From contig CAUEEP010000200.1 in assembly GCA_958450365.1 (NCBI GenBank), forward strand, positions 193,501 through 257,500: a stretch of DNA of 64,000 bases, given 5' to 3'. Numbering within the stretch: position 1 is the stretch's first letter; each line of letters starts with the position of its first letter. This document shows, piece by piece, positions 46,753-61,000 of the stretch. The notes below the pieces were generated by a model. That model made no database searches. It was given only the letters and a program-made list of their open reading frames with translations, and was not told the origin of the DNA. The stretch is from Mesorhabditis belari (taxonomy: Eukaryota > Nematoda > Chromadorea > Rhabditida > Rhabditidae). The position numbers were made by a program, and so were the translations under genes.

Positions 46753-49700
46753 AAGAGGAATTGCTGGCAAAAATTTCCGATTTTCTCGAACCCCTCGAAA
46801 TTTCATAGCTCACAAGGCCATAAACAGTGAGAAGTGTGCACATGGCCATAAGCGAAGGAAATTTAGTGCAAACCCATTTTGGGGGAAAAGAGGAGAATTT
46901 CAGTAGAAAGGAGTGAATGAATGAGAAGAAATGAATCACTCGACTCCATCCTTCACTTGCCTTCTGTCTGTCTTCCATTTGAACAAGAGGCGGTCAACTT
47001 TGAAGTCTTTTTTTGAAAAAAGAGATTCCAAATGGAAGTATCTACACTCTTTCACATAAAAAGAGTCCTTTTTGAGACTAAGGGATGAGTTATCGATGAC
47101 TACTGTGCCTTTTTTTTGAGATTTGCGAGTTTTTGAAACAGAAACCAGTTGACTTTAGATAAAGAAATGCTAAAGTTTGTGAGAGGTACAAGTTAAACAA
47201 TTAAAGGAGACACGTGGATAGTTTGGAAAGCCACACGTTGAGCTAGGCTACCAAAACTGATCCCTATACAGGCTTCAATTGTTATCTTTACCCCATTCTT
47301 CACATATTCACCCCACATTTCCTACCGGATGTTCCGGAAGGAATTCTAACCTCGAACAGATTGTAAACGGTCATAAAGGTTAGATTTAGCAATGACTCTC
47401 CAATGGATAAAGTTCAAAGGAAGCCGTCCATCCATCTTTACGCTCTTTACGAGGCCCTTACTCGAGTGATTTCCCTCTTCTTTTTTTTAGATTCAGATCT
47501 GTTCCTCTTTTTCTTTTCAAAAAGCTGTAAACGGGCAGTTATCCGTTTTCTTTTCTTTTCTTTTCTTTTCTCTCACTTCTTTTAACCGATCTTCACCGAA
47601 CGTAAAGAAGCCGGATCTTTTACGGCCAATCAAATCAGAGTTGATGGGTAATTCAGAATGGGAAAGAGTGAAAGAAAAAGAGATTTCGATTGAGTGCCAA
47701 ACAGCCTCGAAACGCCTTGTAAATTGCCTTTGTTTGCATGAAGATTACACATCAAAAGAAGTCATTTTATTGGAGAGCTCTGCGATACGAACCATTAGGT
47801 AATCTGGATCTCGCTTCCAACAGTTTGCAACTTTCTTTGATCTCCCGATCTCTCAAAAACAGCCACGACCAGATTGTGCAACTTGGTCGATTTTATTGTT
47901 ACCGCCTCTTAAACTGATGCAATGGGAATCTGTGAGAAGAAATCATTTCCATTGATACAACCATCATTGAGTAATCCTTCGTGGATTGCGCAATTCAGCC
48001 AGAAGAGATTTCATTCATTGACAGGATTGCGCCATCGTGTCCTCTTTTTTTGTTCTCTGTCACTTCAACCATCAAATATTGGTTGGGTAATCCGGTGAGT
48101 GATTGAGAGATCGGTTACATCAAAGATCTTTTTTGATGACATTTCATTCGATGAGAACAACTCTAATCTCGAGTTACGCAAATCGACTTTCTGGTGAATA
48201 TTTGGGAAAGGAAATAGCAAGTGTAGTTCTAGGTTATCTGGCTTTTGAACTGCTCAAATGAACTGGCTAAAACTGTTCAAATAAACTTAAGTAGGTGACC
48301 AGAGTATTGTAGCTTTTATCTAGGCTTAGGCTTAAGCTTAGTCTCTACTCAAGAGTGTGAGCAATTCTTTAACAGTCCCTAAACATTGCACTCTCTTTCA
48401 TAGTGACTGCGGGTATCCCCTTAGGTCATAAATATGAAGCGTTTGGGTGAGCACCTCGGAATGGACCCTTCTACCCATCTTTTCTCTCAAAGCTGTGCCA
48501 TTCATTGTCCATACGGGATCTCTCACTCTCATCCATCCTTTCTCGGAGTTGAAGAAGAGGCGCTGAGATGCTCAATGAATCACCGAATGGAAAGGGCCAC
48601 ATTGTGTCCATTCATCAGCCTTCTCCCCTTTCTTTCTTTCTTTTCATAAAGAGAAGAGTTTCGTGCGGCCAACTGCAAAAATAATGGCTTGCCATTGGCG
48701 GGATCCGAACCTCAAGCAATCGCCTTCGAGTGATCGATGACACTCCAATACCCCGTTTGCCTTTCTCTGTGAAAGAGGATAACAAATTGCCCACTCCCAC
48801 CTGGAAAGCCTTTGAATTGCAGAGTACCGATGTGGGTTCGAGGGGGAAGTGATGGATATCGTGTGCAAATCGGACAAACAAAGAAAAAATATATCGATCT
48901 ATAGGTGAGGTGAGGGTTTTTTTGATCAAAAATTGCATTATAAAGTGTTAAGTTTGCTAAAATCTGTCAAGAAAGTCAGCAGTCTTTTTCCGAGTCTCAA
49001 ACAACATTCAACAATGTCACATTGAATCGATCATCGATTTGTGGGTCGATTCCTTTTCCTTTCCTTCTCAACTCATCTCAAAAGTGTCACTTTTCATATT
49101 TCTATTCATCAGATGAGAGAAAAGATATTTAAGATCTTTCAACCACTTTGAAATGAGTCTGAAGGTTGATTCAAAGGAAATTTGATGGGAGAATGATCGA
49201 TTGAGGATGACAATCTCTCCTTCAAGTCCATCCTTCAAGTCCATCCTTCAAATCCATCCATCATCGCAATTTGGAGATTGGAATTGTGGAGTTTAAATAT
49301 TATATAGCTAAACTGATTGTTGATGAGAAATTGAAGTCTTTAAAAGTTTTTAAAGCTGTGAAAGTTATGAGTAACTTTTTCCACCTCATTTCCTTAAAAT
49401 ACTACCTTTTTCTAAACAAATTGTAAGCATTTGCATGCGTGAAAAATCAATTTCCTAAGCGTGTCACACCGATTATTTAAATTTTCCTCAATGGCGCCAA
49501 TCTTTTGACTCAAATTTTCGTTTTCAATTTTGTCAAAGCGGAAAGGAGAAGGAAAAAAGAAAAAAGGAAATGTTGCAAGGAAATGCGTGATGATTCGATG
49601 TGACAATGTGTGAAAAAGAGAGGAAAATGAAGAAACCGGGTGATATCAAAAAAAAAGTGAAGATAAACGCATTTCCCCCACAATCAGTTTAAACTAATTG

Positions 49701-52551
49701 ACTTGCCCTGTTCGTTTTCAGTTGTAGTAACGCAAAATCAACTCATTCACAATCAAAGCCTACATTTGGCCTTAAAACCCTTGCAATCAGAAAGCTACGA
49801 CACTTCATCGTTTCTTTGCATGTTTTTGTGTTGTTAAGTGAGGTGAGAACTCGATCTCGTCTTTCCCCTTTCGATTTCCGTCTTTCCAATCGTCTTTCCA
49901 TTCCTCTTTCCAATCGCCTTTCCCCTCTTTTCTCTAATCACTTTTTATCGCAACACACCACTCCCAAAAATGCAATGAAAAACAATGAAATATCCCCTTC
50001 TCGACAAACACAAATTCATTGAATGACGCGAAATCCCCCAAAAAGTTTCCAAGATTTACGACAACTTTGAGAGAATTTCATAGCACGGGAAAGGTTTGAC
50101 AAAAAGTGGAAATGATTTTCAATTCCCATCACTCAAACATGTTTTTGACAACTATTTCAATTTGTTGATTAGACTTTGAATAAATTGAAATTACCCTACT
50201 GCTTTCAGAATTACCCCTGCTGCTTTCAAACCGTTTTGAATCCACTTTTGAAGTGAGGCAATGTCACGAAAGATTTGTCACAATTTGTGAGTACAAAGAG
50301 ATGCCGACAGACACTCATTTCATTGTGTGAAGCGGGAAAAAAAAGGAATTGAATGGGATTGATTCAACTCATTTATTTGAATCTAGAAAGAAGAAAAGAC
50401 ATGAATCTTTGAAGATCGAATTGCTTGAGAAGAGATTTGGAGAAAGAGATCCATCTATCAAGAGAGTTTTATGTTTGAATGAAATGAGATTTCATTGTTT
50501 TATCTCTGTGAACATCTCATGAATATCTCATGAAAATTACTTCCAATTCTCTCAACGAACAACAATGCCAAACATTCATCAAGATCTCTTTTGAATAAAC
50601 ATGCACCAATGTAACCGAATCCTCGGATTCCCTGTCTGTTTGTCTTTCCCCCATTCCCTTCAATACTGACCTCTTGACACATGTCATTTCTTCTCGAACT
50701 CTTTCCCAATCTCTTCTTGGATATCATATCTATTCCCCTTTTCCCAATCTCCCCAGGTAATCAAAAGATGAAAGGCTTGCCGCTGAACCGAAGTATCCCT
50801 CAACCGAGATTCTCTTCATAAATGCCCTTGATATCCTCTCATTTGATCGATATAAAAAAGAGTGAATTGACTGAATGAATGAGAGATTCTCGATTGATTT
50901 ATGACTCGAGAAGAGAGATTTCCCCCTCACTTTACGATCTCGATTGTCATATTTTTCGTTCTGCCTACTGCTCGATCGATCATCCAAAAGAGTCATTGAT
51001 GGAAATGAAATGGATTAATGAAATCAAGGGGAGAAAGGCCAGATGGGCAACTTTATACAACAACTCAGAAATGTGATCTTTGATAATGGTGTTGTTTTTT
51101 GAATAGCTTCACGACTAGAGCGTTTATTTCATTTCATAGCATTATTCAATAAGTTATGATCTTAAACCAGTCGAATCTTTATCCACGGGCAGATCTAACC
51201 GTAGAGTGCTCTGTCCAACTTTTCCATAAATGTAAAAGACTTAAAAATTTGCAATCCTTTAACATTTATAGTTCCACAAATCACACTTGATATCAGTAAT
51301 TTATAAATTTGTTTCTTTTGTTTATTTTTGGCACTCTAATCCAAAATGGGGAAACGATTGGTATTGTTTGCTGATGTTTTTGTCACCCTCTCATCTTTTT
51401 TTTCATTCTTGCCATCAAGTGTCACTTGACATACATTCACCATATGTTTGTAGGCATTTTAGATAAATGAATAGATTGCAAAGGTTCGATTTCCTCAATT
51501 GCAAGAACCACTTCACACCAAATAATAAGCCAAGGTTTGAATCTCACTCAAAAATAGAGTTCTTCGCAAAGTCAATGAGGACTAGTCAATGAGGACACTC
51601 TCAAAATCATCAATTATTGTGATTTGTTTAAACGAATTCATTGATCGAGTAAACACAGAAATACCAATTATCTTCCTAGTCCTCCAATCCGTGTGAATAC
51701 CCTTGAGGATAAAAGGGAACCAGACAATGTGTATGAAGTGCGACTTTCAATTGGCACTTTGAGAGAAAAAGAGAAGAAAAGAGACACCGATTAGTCTTTG
51801 AGAGGAAACGAGGAGATGATTACCCGTTGAGTCTAGCATTTAAGGGCTTTCTAATTATAAGTGACCCTTGGTCACTAATCTCTTTCATTTGAGAGTCTTC
51901 TTGTATTTCCTTTCGATGATTGGGTGACGGTTGAATGAGCATTGACACAAGGGATTAGAAAAGGAGAAAAGGAAAAGGGATGGATGATCGACAAATCTCT
52001 CATCATCAAGTCTATCCTTTCTTGAGTTGAATTTTGAAGAAAGCCGCCGATCGATCTCTTTGTCAATGTCATTTTGATGACGATGAAATGCTTGGGAGTG
52101 AGCACATAGATTGGGTCAACTAAGCATCAGTCCTAATTCTTTTTTTTCACACATTATTGTCTGTAATCTGTAAAGTCGAAAGTCTTTGCTTGCCCCTTTC
52201 CATCTCTTTCCCACAAATTCTCCCATCTTTGTTTCCCAAAAGTACATTTCCATTTGTTAAATAGTAGACAAAGAAAAGTGAATTCACTTTTCTTTTTTAC
52301 AGACCACCCATACTGAATCAATTCGTTGACTGAAAGAAGAAGGGAAGCCGTGAAATTGATGAGAAGAAAAGCTGTAAATTTTACGTGCGCGTCACCCAAC
52401 AACAGAAAGGGTATTTTGAGTAAAGAAAAGGAGAAGAAGAAGAAGAAGAAGACTTTGTCGGTAAATGGGAAAAGAAAAGGCTTTCGGAATACCGACAAGC
52501 ACACACGTTTAGAAGATTTATGAGAATGGAGCGGGGCACTTCTTCGCATTT

Positions 52552-52554
52552 TGA

Positions 52555-52598
<44 letters not shown>

Positions 52599-52600
52599 AA
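52552..52600. repeat. (GAAA)n microsatellite
   Basis: About twelve uninterrupted GAAA units. Confidence 0.95.
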
Positions 52601-52660
52601 AGGCCAATGAACACACACATTCGCAAATTTGTTTTTTTGACACCGAAAGGAAATGCGTAG

Positions 52661-52738
52661 AAACTGTAATCGAATCTGTAGCCATATTAACAGGATATCT
52701 TTATCCTGTTAACATGGCTACAGATTCGATTACAGTTT
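52661..52738. repeat. 78-bp near-perfect hairpin
   Basis: The arms AAACTGTAATCGAATCTGTA and GCCATATTAACAGGATA pair with TATCCTGTTAACATGGC and the complement of the first block; there is one mismatch in about 37 pairs and a 4-base loop. Confidence 0.9.
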
Positions 52739-55700
52739 CCCCAATTTCCTCTAATATTTTGCAGAACAGAAAAGATCAATCATCGAACGGTTCTTTTCTC
52801 TCTCAAATTTCTTTCTTTCAAAAAGAAATTCATAATGCAAACGGAAAGGGGAAATGATTTGACAGGGAAACGATTTGAGATGACATAGAGGAATGTGAAT
52901 GGATATGGAAAGATGATGTGAAAGGGGAATCGCGATGTATACAGTACTCATCAATCAAAGTCTCCGTTTGAAAAAGAAAGAAATTTCTCTTGTCGATCAA
53001 AATCCATCTTATTGAAGATTTCTCAAACCATTTCCGGACTTTGCTCCTCAAAAAGCTTATCAAATCTCTTATTTTCTGGATAGAGTACTTAAATCTATGA
53101 TGGATTTTCGATAGGCTTTCAAGTGGCATTCAATCCAATGGAATGGGTGGCAATTAATGGGAAAATGGGTGAAAGTCCAAAATAAAAGAAGAACGATAAA
53201 ATATAGATAAAAGAGATAGGGAGAAAGGGTATATAGCTTGTAGATCCGGTTGATCGATGAGTTGCGGAAAGAGAAAGAGACACTAGATTTTAGCTGTAAT
53301 ATTAGGACTTCTGTATTCTGTAAGAAAAACAAACAACAACTCTGAATGTACATTTGAATTCCATTGAATGATTTCCATTGATTCCTTGGTTCTTGATTCC
53401 CCTCGAATAACCTCTCCATCAACATTGAACGTTCCCCATCTCTGCCCCATCTCTACCCCATTCTCTCCTTTCAATTCCTCCTTCTTCCATGGATTCCCCA
53501 TTCATTCCGAGCATAACACTAAATGGAAAAGAAAACGACAAAACGACGAATAAAACGGCCATTACTTCCTTCTTTTTTTCTCTTCTTTTTCCCATTCAAC
53601 ACACCGACAATACACGCTAATTTCACGCTCATAAAGTGGCGATAAATGAGTCTTTTTTTCCAATGGATTCCCTGATTCACGCCTTTTTTTTGCTGAATGT
53701 AATACTCTTGGGAATATAATAGTTGTTTTAAATCATTTTCCACAAATGATTTATTTGTTAATTTAAGTTTTTTTCCTACCGTCCGCCATTTCACAGCATT
53801 GTTTCTCTTTGGTCAAATTCGTTGTTGGAACTCTTGTTTTAGGATTTCCCAGTATTTTGTCTTAAATAAATTGTTAAATCAACTTCGTCAACTAAAAAAA
53901 ACATAAACATCAAGCAAACACAGACATATAAAACAAATACCTTTCCTAGATGTTCATTTGTAGTACAATTTATGATCTACATTGACCTTGGAGATTATGG
54001 TGGAATTGAAAGGAAGGGATCAGAGTTTAATTGACTATTTATGGGAAAAGAATCTTTCTGAATTGCTTACAAAGGAATAGCCTAAGAAGCTTAGAATCCT
54101 GAGAACCTGAGACTACTGGCTTAGTCTCACTAAGGCTCAGGCTCAGGCTTACCATGAAACATGATGAGACCAACCCCATTCTTCTCTAAATTTCTCCCCT
54201 CTTTTCACTAGCAGTTTTCCCCTATTTTCACCATTTTGCCCCCTCGGAAACCCTTGATTTTATACGAATTTTATGTGAATTTTATGTGAATTTAACGCCC
54301 CTCCTCATTTCTCGTTCATTTCTTCTTTTCTCCTTGGTCATTTCCCCATTCCTCGGCTCACAAAACTTTCAAAACGATCAGCCGACAATTGCTCTTTTCC
54401 TCTTTTCTCCTCCTTTTCTTTGATTTGATGGTTTTCCTATGAAATCATTTTTTTTTCTTTCTTTGCCTCATAAACTTTCCTCTCTTTTTTTGAACACAAT
54501 TAGCGTCTTGATCGCTTTTTTTGTTGCTACAATAAAGAAAAGAATTGGATCAATGAAAATCGAATGGTTTTTAGGCAATTGATCATGGTACTTGTAGTGA
54601 ATTTAAGTGAAAACTTTGAGTTCAGTAACCTGAAAGCAGTAGCTTTGCTAGTTGAGTTTAACGAATTCAATTTTACTCTCAACTCTTACTAGATTGAACC
54701 ATATGGGAACGATTTGGGGAAATGTAAAGGATGAATGTCAAGGGGGTGAAAGGTGTTGTGTCCTCCGTTTCTCACAGAAAGGACTCCCCATAAATGCCAA
54801 ACAAATGACCAATTTTCACTTCGAATCCTTTCCCTCTTTCTTTTCTTTCCCAAACAGATTCCCCTTTATGTTCCGTTGTCTGTGTCATTGATCTGTCTAT
54901 CTGACAATTCTCCTCGAGCATCGATGGGTCTCCTTTTCTCCTTGTTTCCCTTTCCGACTACAAGATGCGCAATCCTTTGATCTCTTTTCTTCACCGATCG
55001 AGCTGCCGCACATTTGGCTGATTGACGTCCACCATTTTGCCCCTCAAAGAACTCTTTTGGTATTTATGGGGGAATTTGGGTGGGATTTGAAATTGCAGGG
55101 AATACAGGAGTAATTCAATCATTTTCGATTTACAAATTGATCCACAACTATGAATGACAAGATCAACAAGATAAAACGCTGAACTAGCTCTTTTGTGACA
55201 AAGATTTGATAACGATCTTTGGAATGGACATTTATTCTTAATTTAAAATGAATGGTTGTTGACGGGTTAACGGAAAAGGGTTTAGTAGGATAAAGAAAAA
55301 GTGATTTATGTCATTTTGAACTTCCGTTTTCTCTCTGAAATTTTGAGAAAGACTCTGGTATTTGATGGTTTTCTCTGTACTTAAGAAAAAAAAAAAATTG
55401 AATGGTTGATGTGACAATGTTTTCAATGACAATCTTTGAAGGCTTATTGTTAGATAGCATTTTTCTAGTAAATTATCCTCTTAGAAATCCTACAAAAGAA
55501 TGCATTGCAAAGAGAGAATTGTTGTGAGAATGGAATGAGATGGAAAGGGATCTTCATCAATCATTTCCATGTCATCTCCCCTCATTCCACTATTCTTTTC
55601 TTTTCCTTTCTTTCTCTGGGATATTCATCAATGAATGCTTATCATTACCCAAAGATTTTCTTTGTCTTTTATCCGTTTTTCATTCAAAATATCTAGATCG

Positions 55701-58031
55701 AGAGAAAAACCCTCGAAAAACAATCGTCCATTTCTTTAAACGATTTATGGGGAATCTCTTTCACCCGGTGCCTTTCATTTGTTATTGCAAGTTTGAAAAA
55801 GTTTGATGTTTTTAAATTCTTTGAATCTGGAAAATTGTTGATCAGAGGAATTGATGGCATTGGCAAAAAATTGTTTTTGATCTTTCGAAACCGATTTGGG
55901 TAAAATCGTTAATTCACATTACTGTATCATCCTAAACCTCTGCAAAATTCGAATTACATCCTCTCAATTCATTCAAATAAACAATTAAGCAAAGATTTGT
56001 CTCTTTTTCCGAATCTCTTATAAAAGATCAAAGGGGAGAAACCGCCGTCAACTCAAATTATCAACAATGATTCCCAAAGAGACATCGCATCTCTTTTTGA
56101 TCGGCGATTCATTGAAAAGAAATGAAAAGAGATCTTTCAACAAAACGACAAACCTTTATGATGATCTTCTCTTTTATTTCTTTTCTTCCTTTTTAATTCT
56201 CGAGTCGGATCTCAATTCATGAATGTCACATCCAATCAAGATTTCCCAATCATTTCTACAATCGAATGGAAAGGGGCGAAGTACAAAAGACTCGGATAAT
56301 CATTATAAGTCGAATATTATTTTATTTCATTCATTTCTTTAGTTTACTGCTTGTGTTCAAATTCTTTTGCTTGATAGATGCCATCATTCTATTGTATAAA
56401 GTTTTTTTGATAGCCTGTTCTAATTTTTTTGATAGCCGCAAGTTCTAATGTTATTAATTGATAAATATAAACATGTAAAAACAATAAAAACATCTGGCTA
56501 GGATAAATTGAGTTAAAATCAATACTCAAATGAGAATAGGGGTTAAATGATGTTGAGAGTATGTTGTGTGAAGTGTCTGTCTTCTTCTTGATTGCCGATG
56601 GCTGACCAATCCAATCCACTCGAATATCCATTTTGTTGACAATTACCCCCTTCAAATGGATACAATTAGCACTCCATTTCACCCAATCGACATAGGGATT
56701 TGGGCTTTTATTTAACCGATTTCCCCCTTCTGCTCTCTTTCTATATAATTGATAGGAAGAAAGAATTAGAGATCTTTTAAACTGTTATCTAATCATTGTT
56801 TTAAATCATTTAATTATTAACATCTAATCGTCATCTAATCATCATCTAATCATAGTTTAAATAACAGACTTGGGGTACTGTAAAATCCTGTCTCATTATA
56901 GGAATGAGCTAGCTTCAAGGAAAGAGTTTGAAAGCTGTTTTAAAGTTTTAAAGCTGGCTACTTTTGTTTTCACGATCTTGCTCTTTACTCAATATATATT
57001 TACAATCAATTTTGTTTTATCTGATGATCAATTACAGTAAACTCTTCAAAGACAAAAAATGGTTTTTCCAAAGATATTTCTCACGCTTCGGTTCAGATGA
57101 AAGCCGTCAATCTAAACGGAAAGATTGAAAGAATGATGATTGGATTGATTGTGAATGGGGGAAAGATGAGATGAGGGTGAGAAAATGTCCCTTCAGGCTT
57201 TCACAATCAGATTGAAGGAAGGGGTCCAAACAAGGGACCGCCATCATTCCTTTTCTTCAATCCATTCATATTTTGACACTTGAGTTCTTCTTTTGATTGA
57301 CATCTGTCCCCCGGCAATATCTAGATTTGGCACTCATTTGGAGACAATTCACACAAGTGATCACGAAGAAATAGGCAATAATAAGCATCATTGACACCTC
57401 AGGGCATTTTTGAACGGAAATTGAAAGGGGGACATCTGGCGAAAGTTAGGGAAAACTTACTGCATCATTCATCTTATAAACTATTGATCAAATCTCACAA
57501 TCAGTCTTTAACTCATACCATGACGCTATCAAGCTTTCCTTCAAAACATCCAAGCTTGTTCTGAAGTTAGAGTTAGCTTGTTAGACTCTTTAAGACTCTT
57601 CTCGTTTCTCGATCACTTCTCGAGATGTGAGTGTTGGATGGAAGAGGTCATAAATCTCAGTGTGAGGCATCTCTTTTATCGAATCTCCTCTTCACCCCAA
57701 GGGGAAGTCCTTCACTCAGTCACATCACTCACCAATTACCGTTTGCCTTTTGCAACTGCCGCTCTGTGCCCTCTTTCCTTTTCCCCTTCCCATTGGACGA
57801 TCCCATCGATCACAAGCTCCGCCCAATCTCTTCTTTTTCTCGAATCCACCCCGCCCCTTTCTTTTTCTTTTCTTCTTTCTGTCACTCGGCCGTCACTCAG
57901 TCTGTTTGAAGAGGACACCAACCACACATCTTTTCCATTCTTTTTCATTCTTTTCCATTCATTTATGAGATTTCTTTCACAATTTTTATCACTATTGATA
58001 TTCTCATTTGAATAATCAATTCTATTCAGTA

Positions 58032-61000
58032 ATGGTGTCAACAAACTCATCTCAATACGCCACCGACTTCAACAACAGTCCAACTGCGGTGAGTTCTTTT
58101 GAAGTTTATAAATGTTTGTAAATGTTTATAAATGTTTGGCCACATGTTAACGAAGTGTGGTGGATGAATTGCATTGTGGGCAATATGTACTTGTTAAATT
58201 CGAGCTTTATTTAAACATTCTTCATCGAAATTGTTGTTTCTATCAAAATCCGAGCTCAATTCTCGATTCTCTTTCATTTTCCCTTGTGCAATGTCCATAA
58301 TTTCTTCTCACTCATGTGACAATTCGCCTCTTGATATTTCCCATTTCCTGTCTTTCTCCTTTTTTTTTCTTTGTTCGGATTCATTTGACAATCGTCCATA
58401 AATCCATCACTTTAAATGAATTCGAAAGAAGAGAGACTCTCGAATTCATTCTTTTCCTCGAAAACAAATTCCCGATTTGACTCGACTCAACTCATAAATC
58501 TTTCTCTTCAGCCAATTTCTCGATTTTCGCAACAATTTATCCCCAAAAAAAAAGATTTATTTTGCTCATAAAGTGCTCAAACGTAAAGATCTAATGTTTA
58601 AGATCAAGGAAAATTTGGGGCATTGAGTTGACAAAAGGCTGCTATTGCATTTTCGCTACAAAATATCCAGTCTTTCTCGATTCATCCCTCAAAAAAACCC
58701 ATTCAATAGTTATAGCAAACATTTGGGGGAAAAGATGAGAGGGATTTATGTCTAGATGGGATGACCCTCATGAAGAGGATGGATGGATTGAAAGACGAAA
58801 AATAGAGAGGAGGCTCATTTTGTGCTCCCTTTTGAATTGTTCGGAATCGAATGAAATTTCGATGAGAGCCCATTTCAAACAGCTTTACGACACACGGGAG
58901 GCTCAAAATGGCCCTTTTCTGAAAAAGAGATGTGATTGGGCCATTTGAGTGCAATCATAAAGAGCAAAGCGGCAAAGTCTTTGATTTCAGAGCGAATATA
59001 GGAGTCCAGGTCTTATCACTCGGCAATTTTCGCTCCAATAAACAGTCCCGATCTTCTTTTTTTTTCAGTTATGACAGGAGCCCGCCATTTTATGGGTGAC
59101 ATTGAGAATTATGGGTGGGTTGTAAAGGCGGAGGCTCTGTCTTTTTCACTCATTTAATAGGCCAATAAATGAATGGACATCGCTTATCAAAACATTTCAA
59201 TATTGGAAGGGAATGTTTGTTTAGGGAAAGAGTCAATCAACACTGCAAAGCATTCAAATTTGTAAACACTTCTGCTGATTTGTAAGCTGAAAGGTTTTGA
59301 CTTTAAATCTAGTAATCCAGTAGCTGTCCTATTTCTTTTGCAAGCCACTAAACATTCATCCATCCATAAATTCTCAGTTTCCCCCTCAAAAGAAACAGCT
59401 TCTTCAAGTCCTTCCCCTCTAGAGAGGCAATTTTTCACCACCTCGAACTACTTTCCTCTTTATGTTATTTGTTTGAAGGCCAAGAGCTCAAGACATCAAT
59501 CTTCAAAATCTTAGAGAATGGTAGGGGATGGGGTTGTGAGAAAGTCATCGCCCGATCATCATCCTTCACCCAAACCGAGAAGGGCCAAAAGACAGGAGAT
59601 CTTCTCCTTCTTCTCTAAATGACGGATGCTCGGATTGGAAGAGAGCACCGGCGCCGACACCGGCAATCCGTCTTCTTTTTTCCTTTCTTTCCCCTTCTCA
59701 ACCCCCAACACCCATCTATTACGAGCTGCGTTGTTTTCGAGTGACTTCCCCCTCTCCCACTTCTCTCCCTCTTCTCCTCTTTTCTCTCAATCCCAAGCTG
59801 TCACTCGTTGAGCCAATCCATCTCCTCAACTGTCACCTACCGTAGCGCTTTGATCTAGCCGATTGACCATGTATGGATCGTAGATTTGTATCTAATGGCT
59901 CTTTTGTTACTCTTTGTGATCCGATCGTCCCCTTTCATGTAAATTCCTCGCGCATCTCCATCCAGCCGATCTCTTTCAATTTAAAGATCTCATCGCTAAT
60001 TTTACGAGCTCTTTCTAGGAGAGGTCATTTTGCAGGAGTCTTTGATTGTTATCTCCGTGGTTTATTGTCTTCTCCGGTTGTACAATAAGAAAAAAAGTGT
60101 TGAAACTCTTTGAAATATAAATATTGATTGAAACAAAATTGATAGAAGAATTTCCAGGTGGACACGACAAAGAGCTCTCCATTGTCATTGTTGGCGAAAA
60201 CATGTGAAGCGATTGGTTTACCCGATACTCCATCATCAAAGAAAACACCGAAAAAGGACGAGAATAGCCCTGGAGATGGTTGGTGATTTAAAAAAAGCTT
60301 AAAAAAAATTAAAAGTTAGATATTATACAGTAAACGAGTCTTTCTTTTCACAAAATTTATTCAAATCAAAGCAATGAATCGCGCTCATTTCACCGCATAA
60401 ATGACCCATTCGAATGGCGACAAAATCGGCCAATAAAAACTTTTCCGATCGCTCATTAAACACGAGAACGGGAAAAGAAAAAGGAAAAGGAAAAGAAGAG
60501 AATCTAGGAATGAGAATCAATGGGATACAAACATTGTACTCACAACAAAATTCAATTCAATTCAATTCAATTTTTAGTCAAAAAATCGGATTCTCCGAAT
60601 CTGTCGAAGAGGAAAGATGGATTGAGATCACCGCGAGCTACACCAAAGGTAGATTCAACGAATAGAAATAAGAGTTCTACTCACTGAATTTATGTATCTA
60701 ATCATCAACTTTTCAGTTAACTGATCCAGCAGCAGCTTTGACAGCAATGGGACTTCACAAGGGAGCCTCGGGAATGTTCTCTCCATTCGGTCTTCCGATG
60801 GGATTCCCGATGGGTTTCCCGGGAATGCTTCCCTATCCACCAATGCCCTATCCAAGCTTTCCCATTCCACCATTTATGAGGTTCGTTTCAGTTTTGAAAG
60901 GTTTTGAAAGGTCTTGAAAGGATTTGAAAGGCTTTGAAAGGATTTAAAAGGATCTTTTCTTTCAAAGGCTTTTCATGAGGTTTTCCTAAGTATCATACTA

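Larger units (their letters stand above)
46753..58031. other. 11-kb gene desert upstream of tlp-1
   Basis: No open frame here has splice context, signal peptide or family motifs. The strand bias is marked: long pyrimidine (TCTTTTC) tracts alternate with purine tracts. It contains a (GAAA)n run (52552-52600), a 78-bp hairpin (52661-52738), a tRNA-like remnant (48672-48765) and local CTTTCC- or TCCATCCTTCAAG-type repeats (49205-49262, 49860-49925). A large upstream space is typical for nematode developmental transcription factors, so enhancers of tlp-1 are the simplest explanation. Confidence 0.5.

Noticed and set aside
46688..46978. Minus-strand open frame overlapping the broken TIL gene
   Set aside because: Overlaps the recognisable plus-strand TIL remnant and shows no motif of its own.
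52154..52618. Minus-strand open frame of 154 codons
   Set aside because: Its start consists of the (GAAA)n microsatellite read as LSFFLSFF repeats; no domain.
52661..52738. miRNA precursor
   Set aside because: Stem is almost perfect and loop only four bases, unlike nematode pre-miRNAs; kept as a hairpin repeat instead.
57578..58015. 145-codon open frame just upstream of tlp-1
   Set aside because: Pyrimidine-rich Ser/Phe/Leu translation, ends before the tlp-1 ATG; better explained as tlp-1 promoter or 5'UTR.
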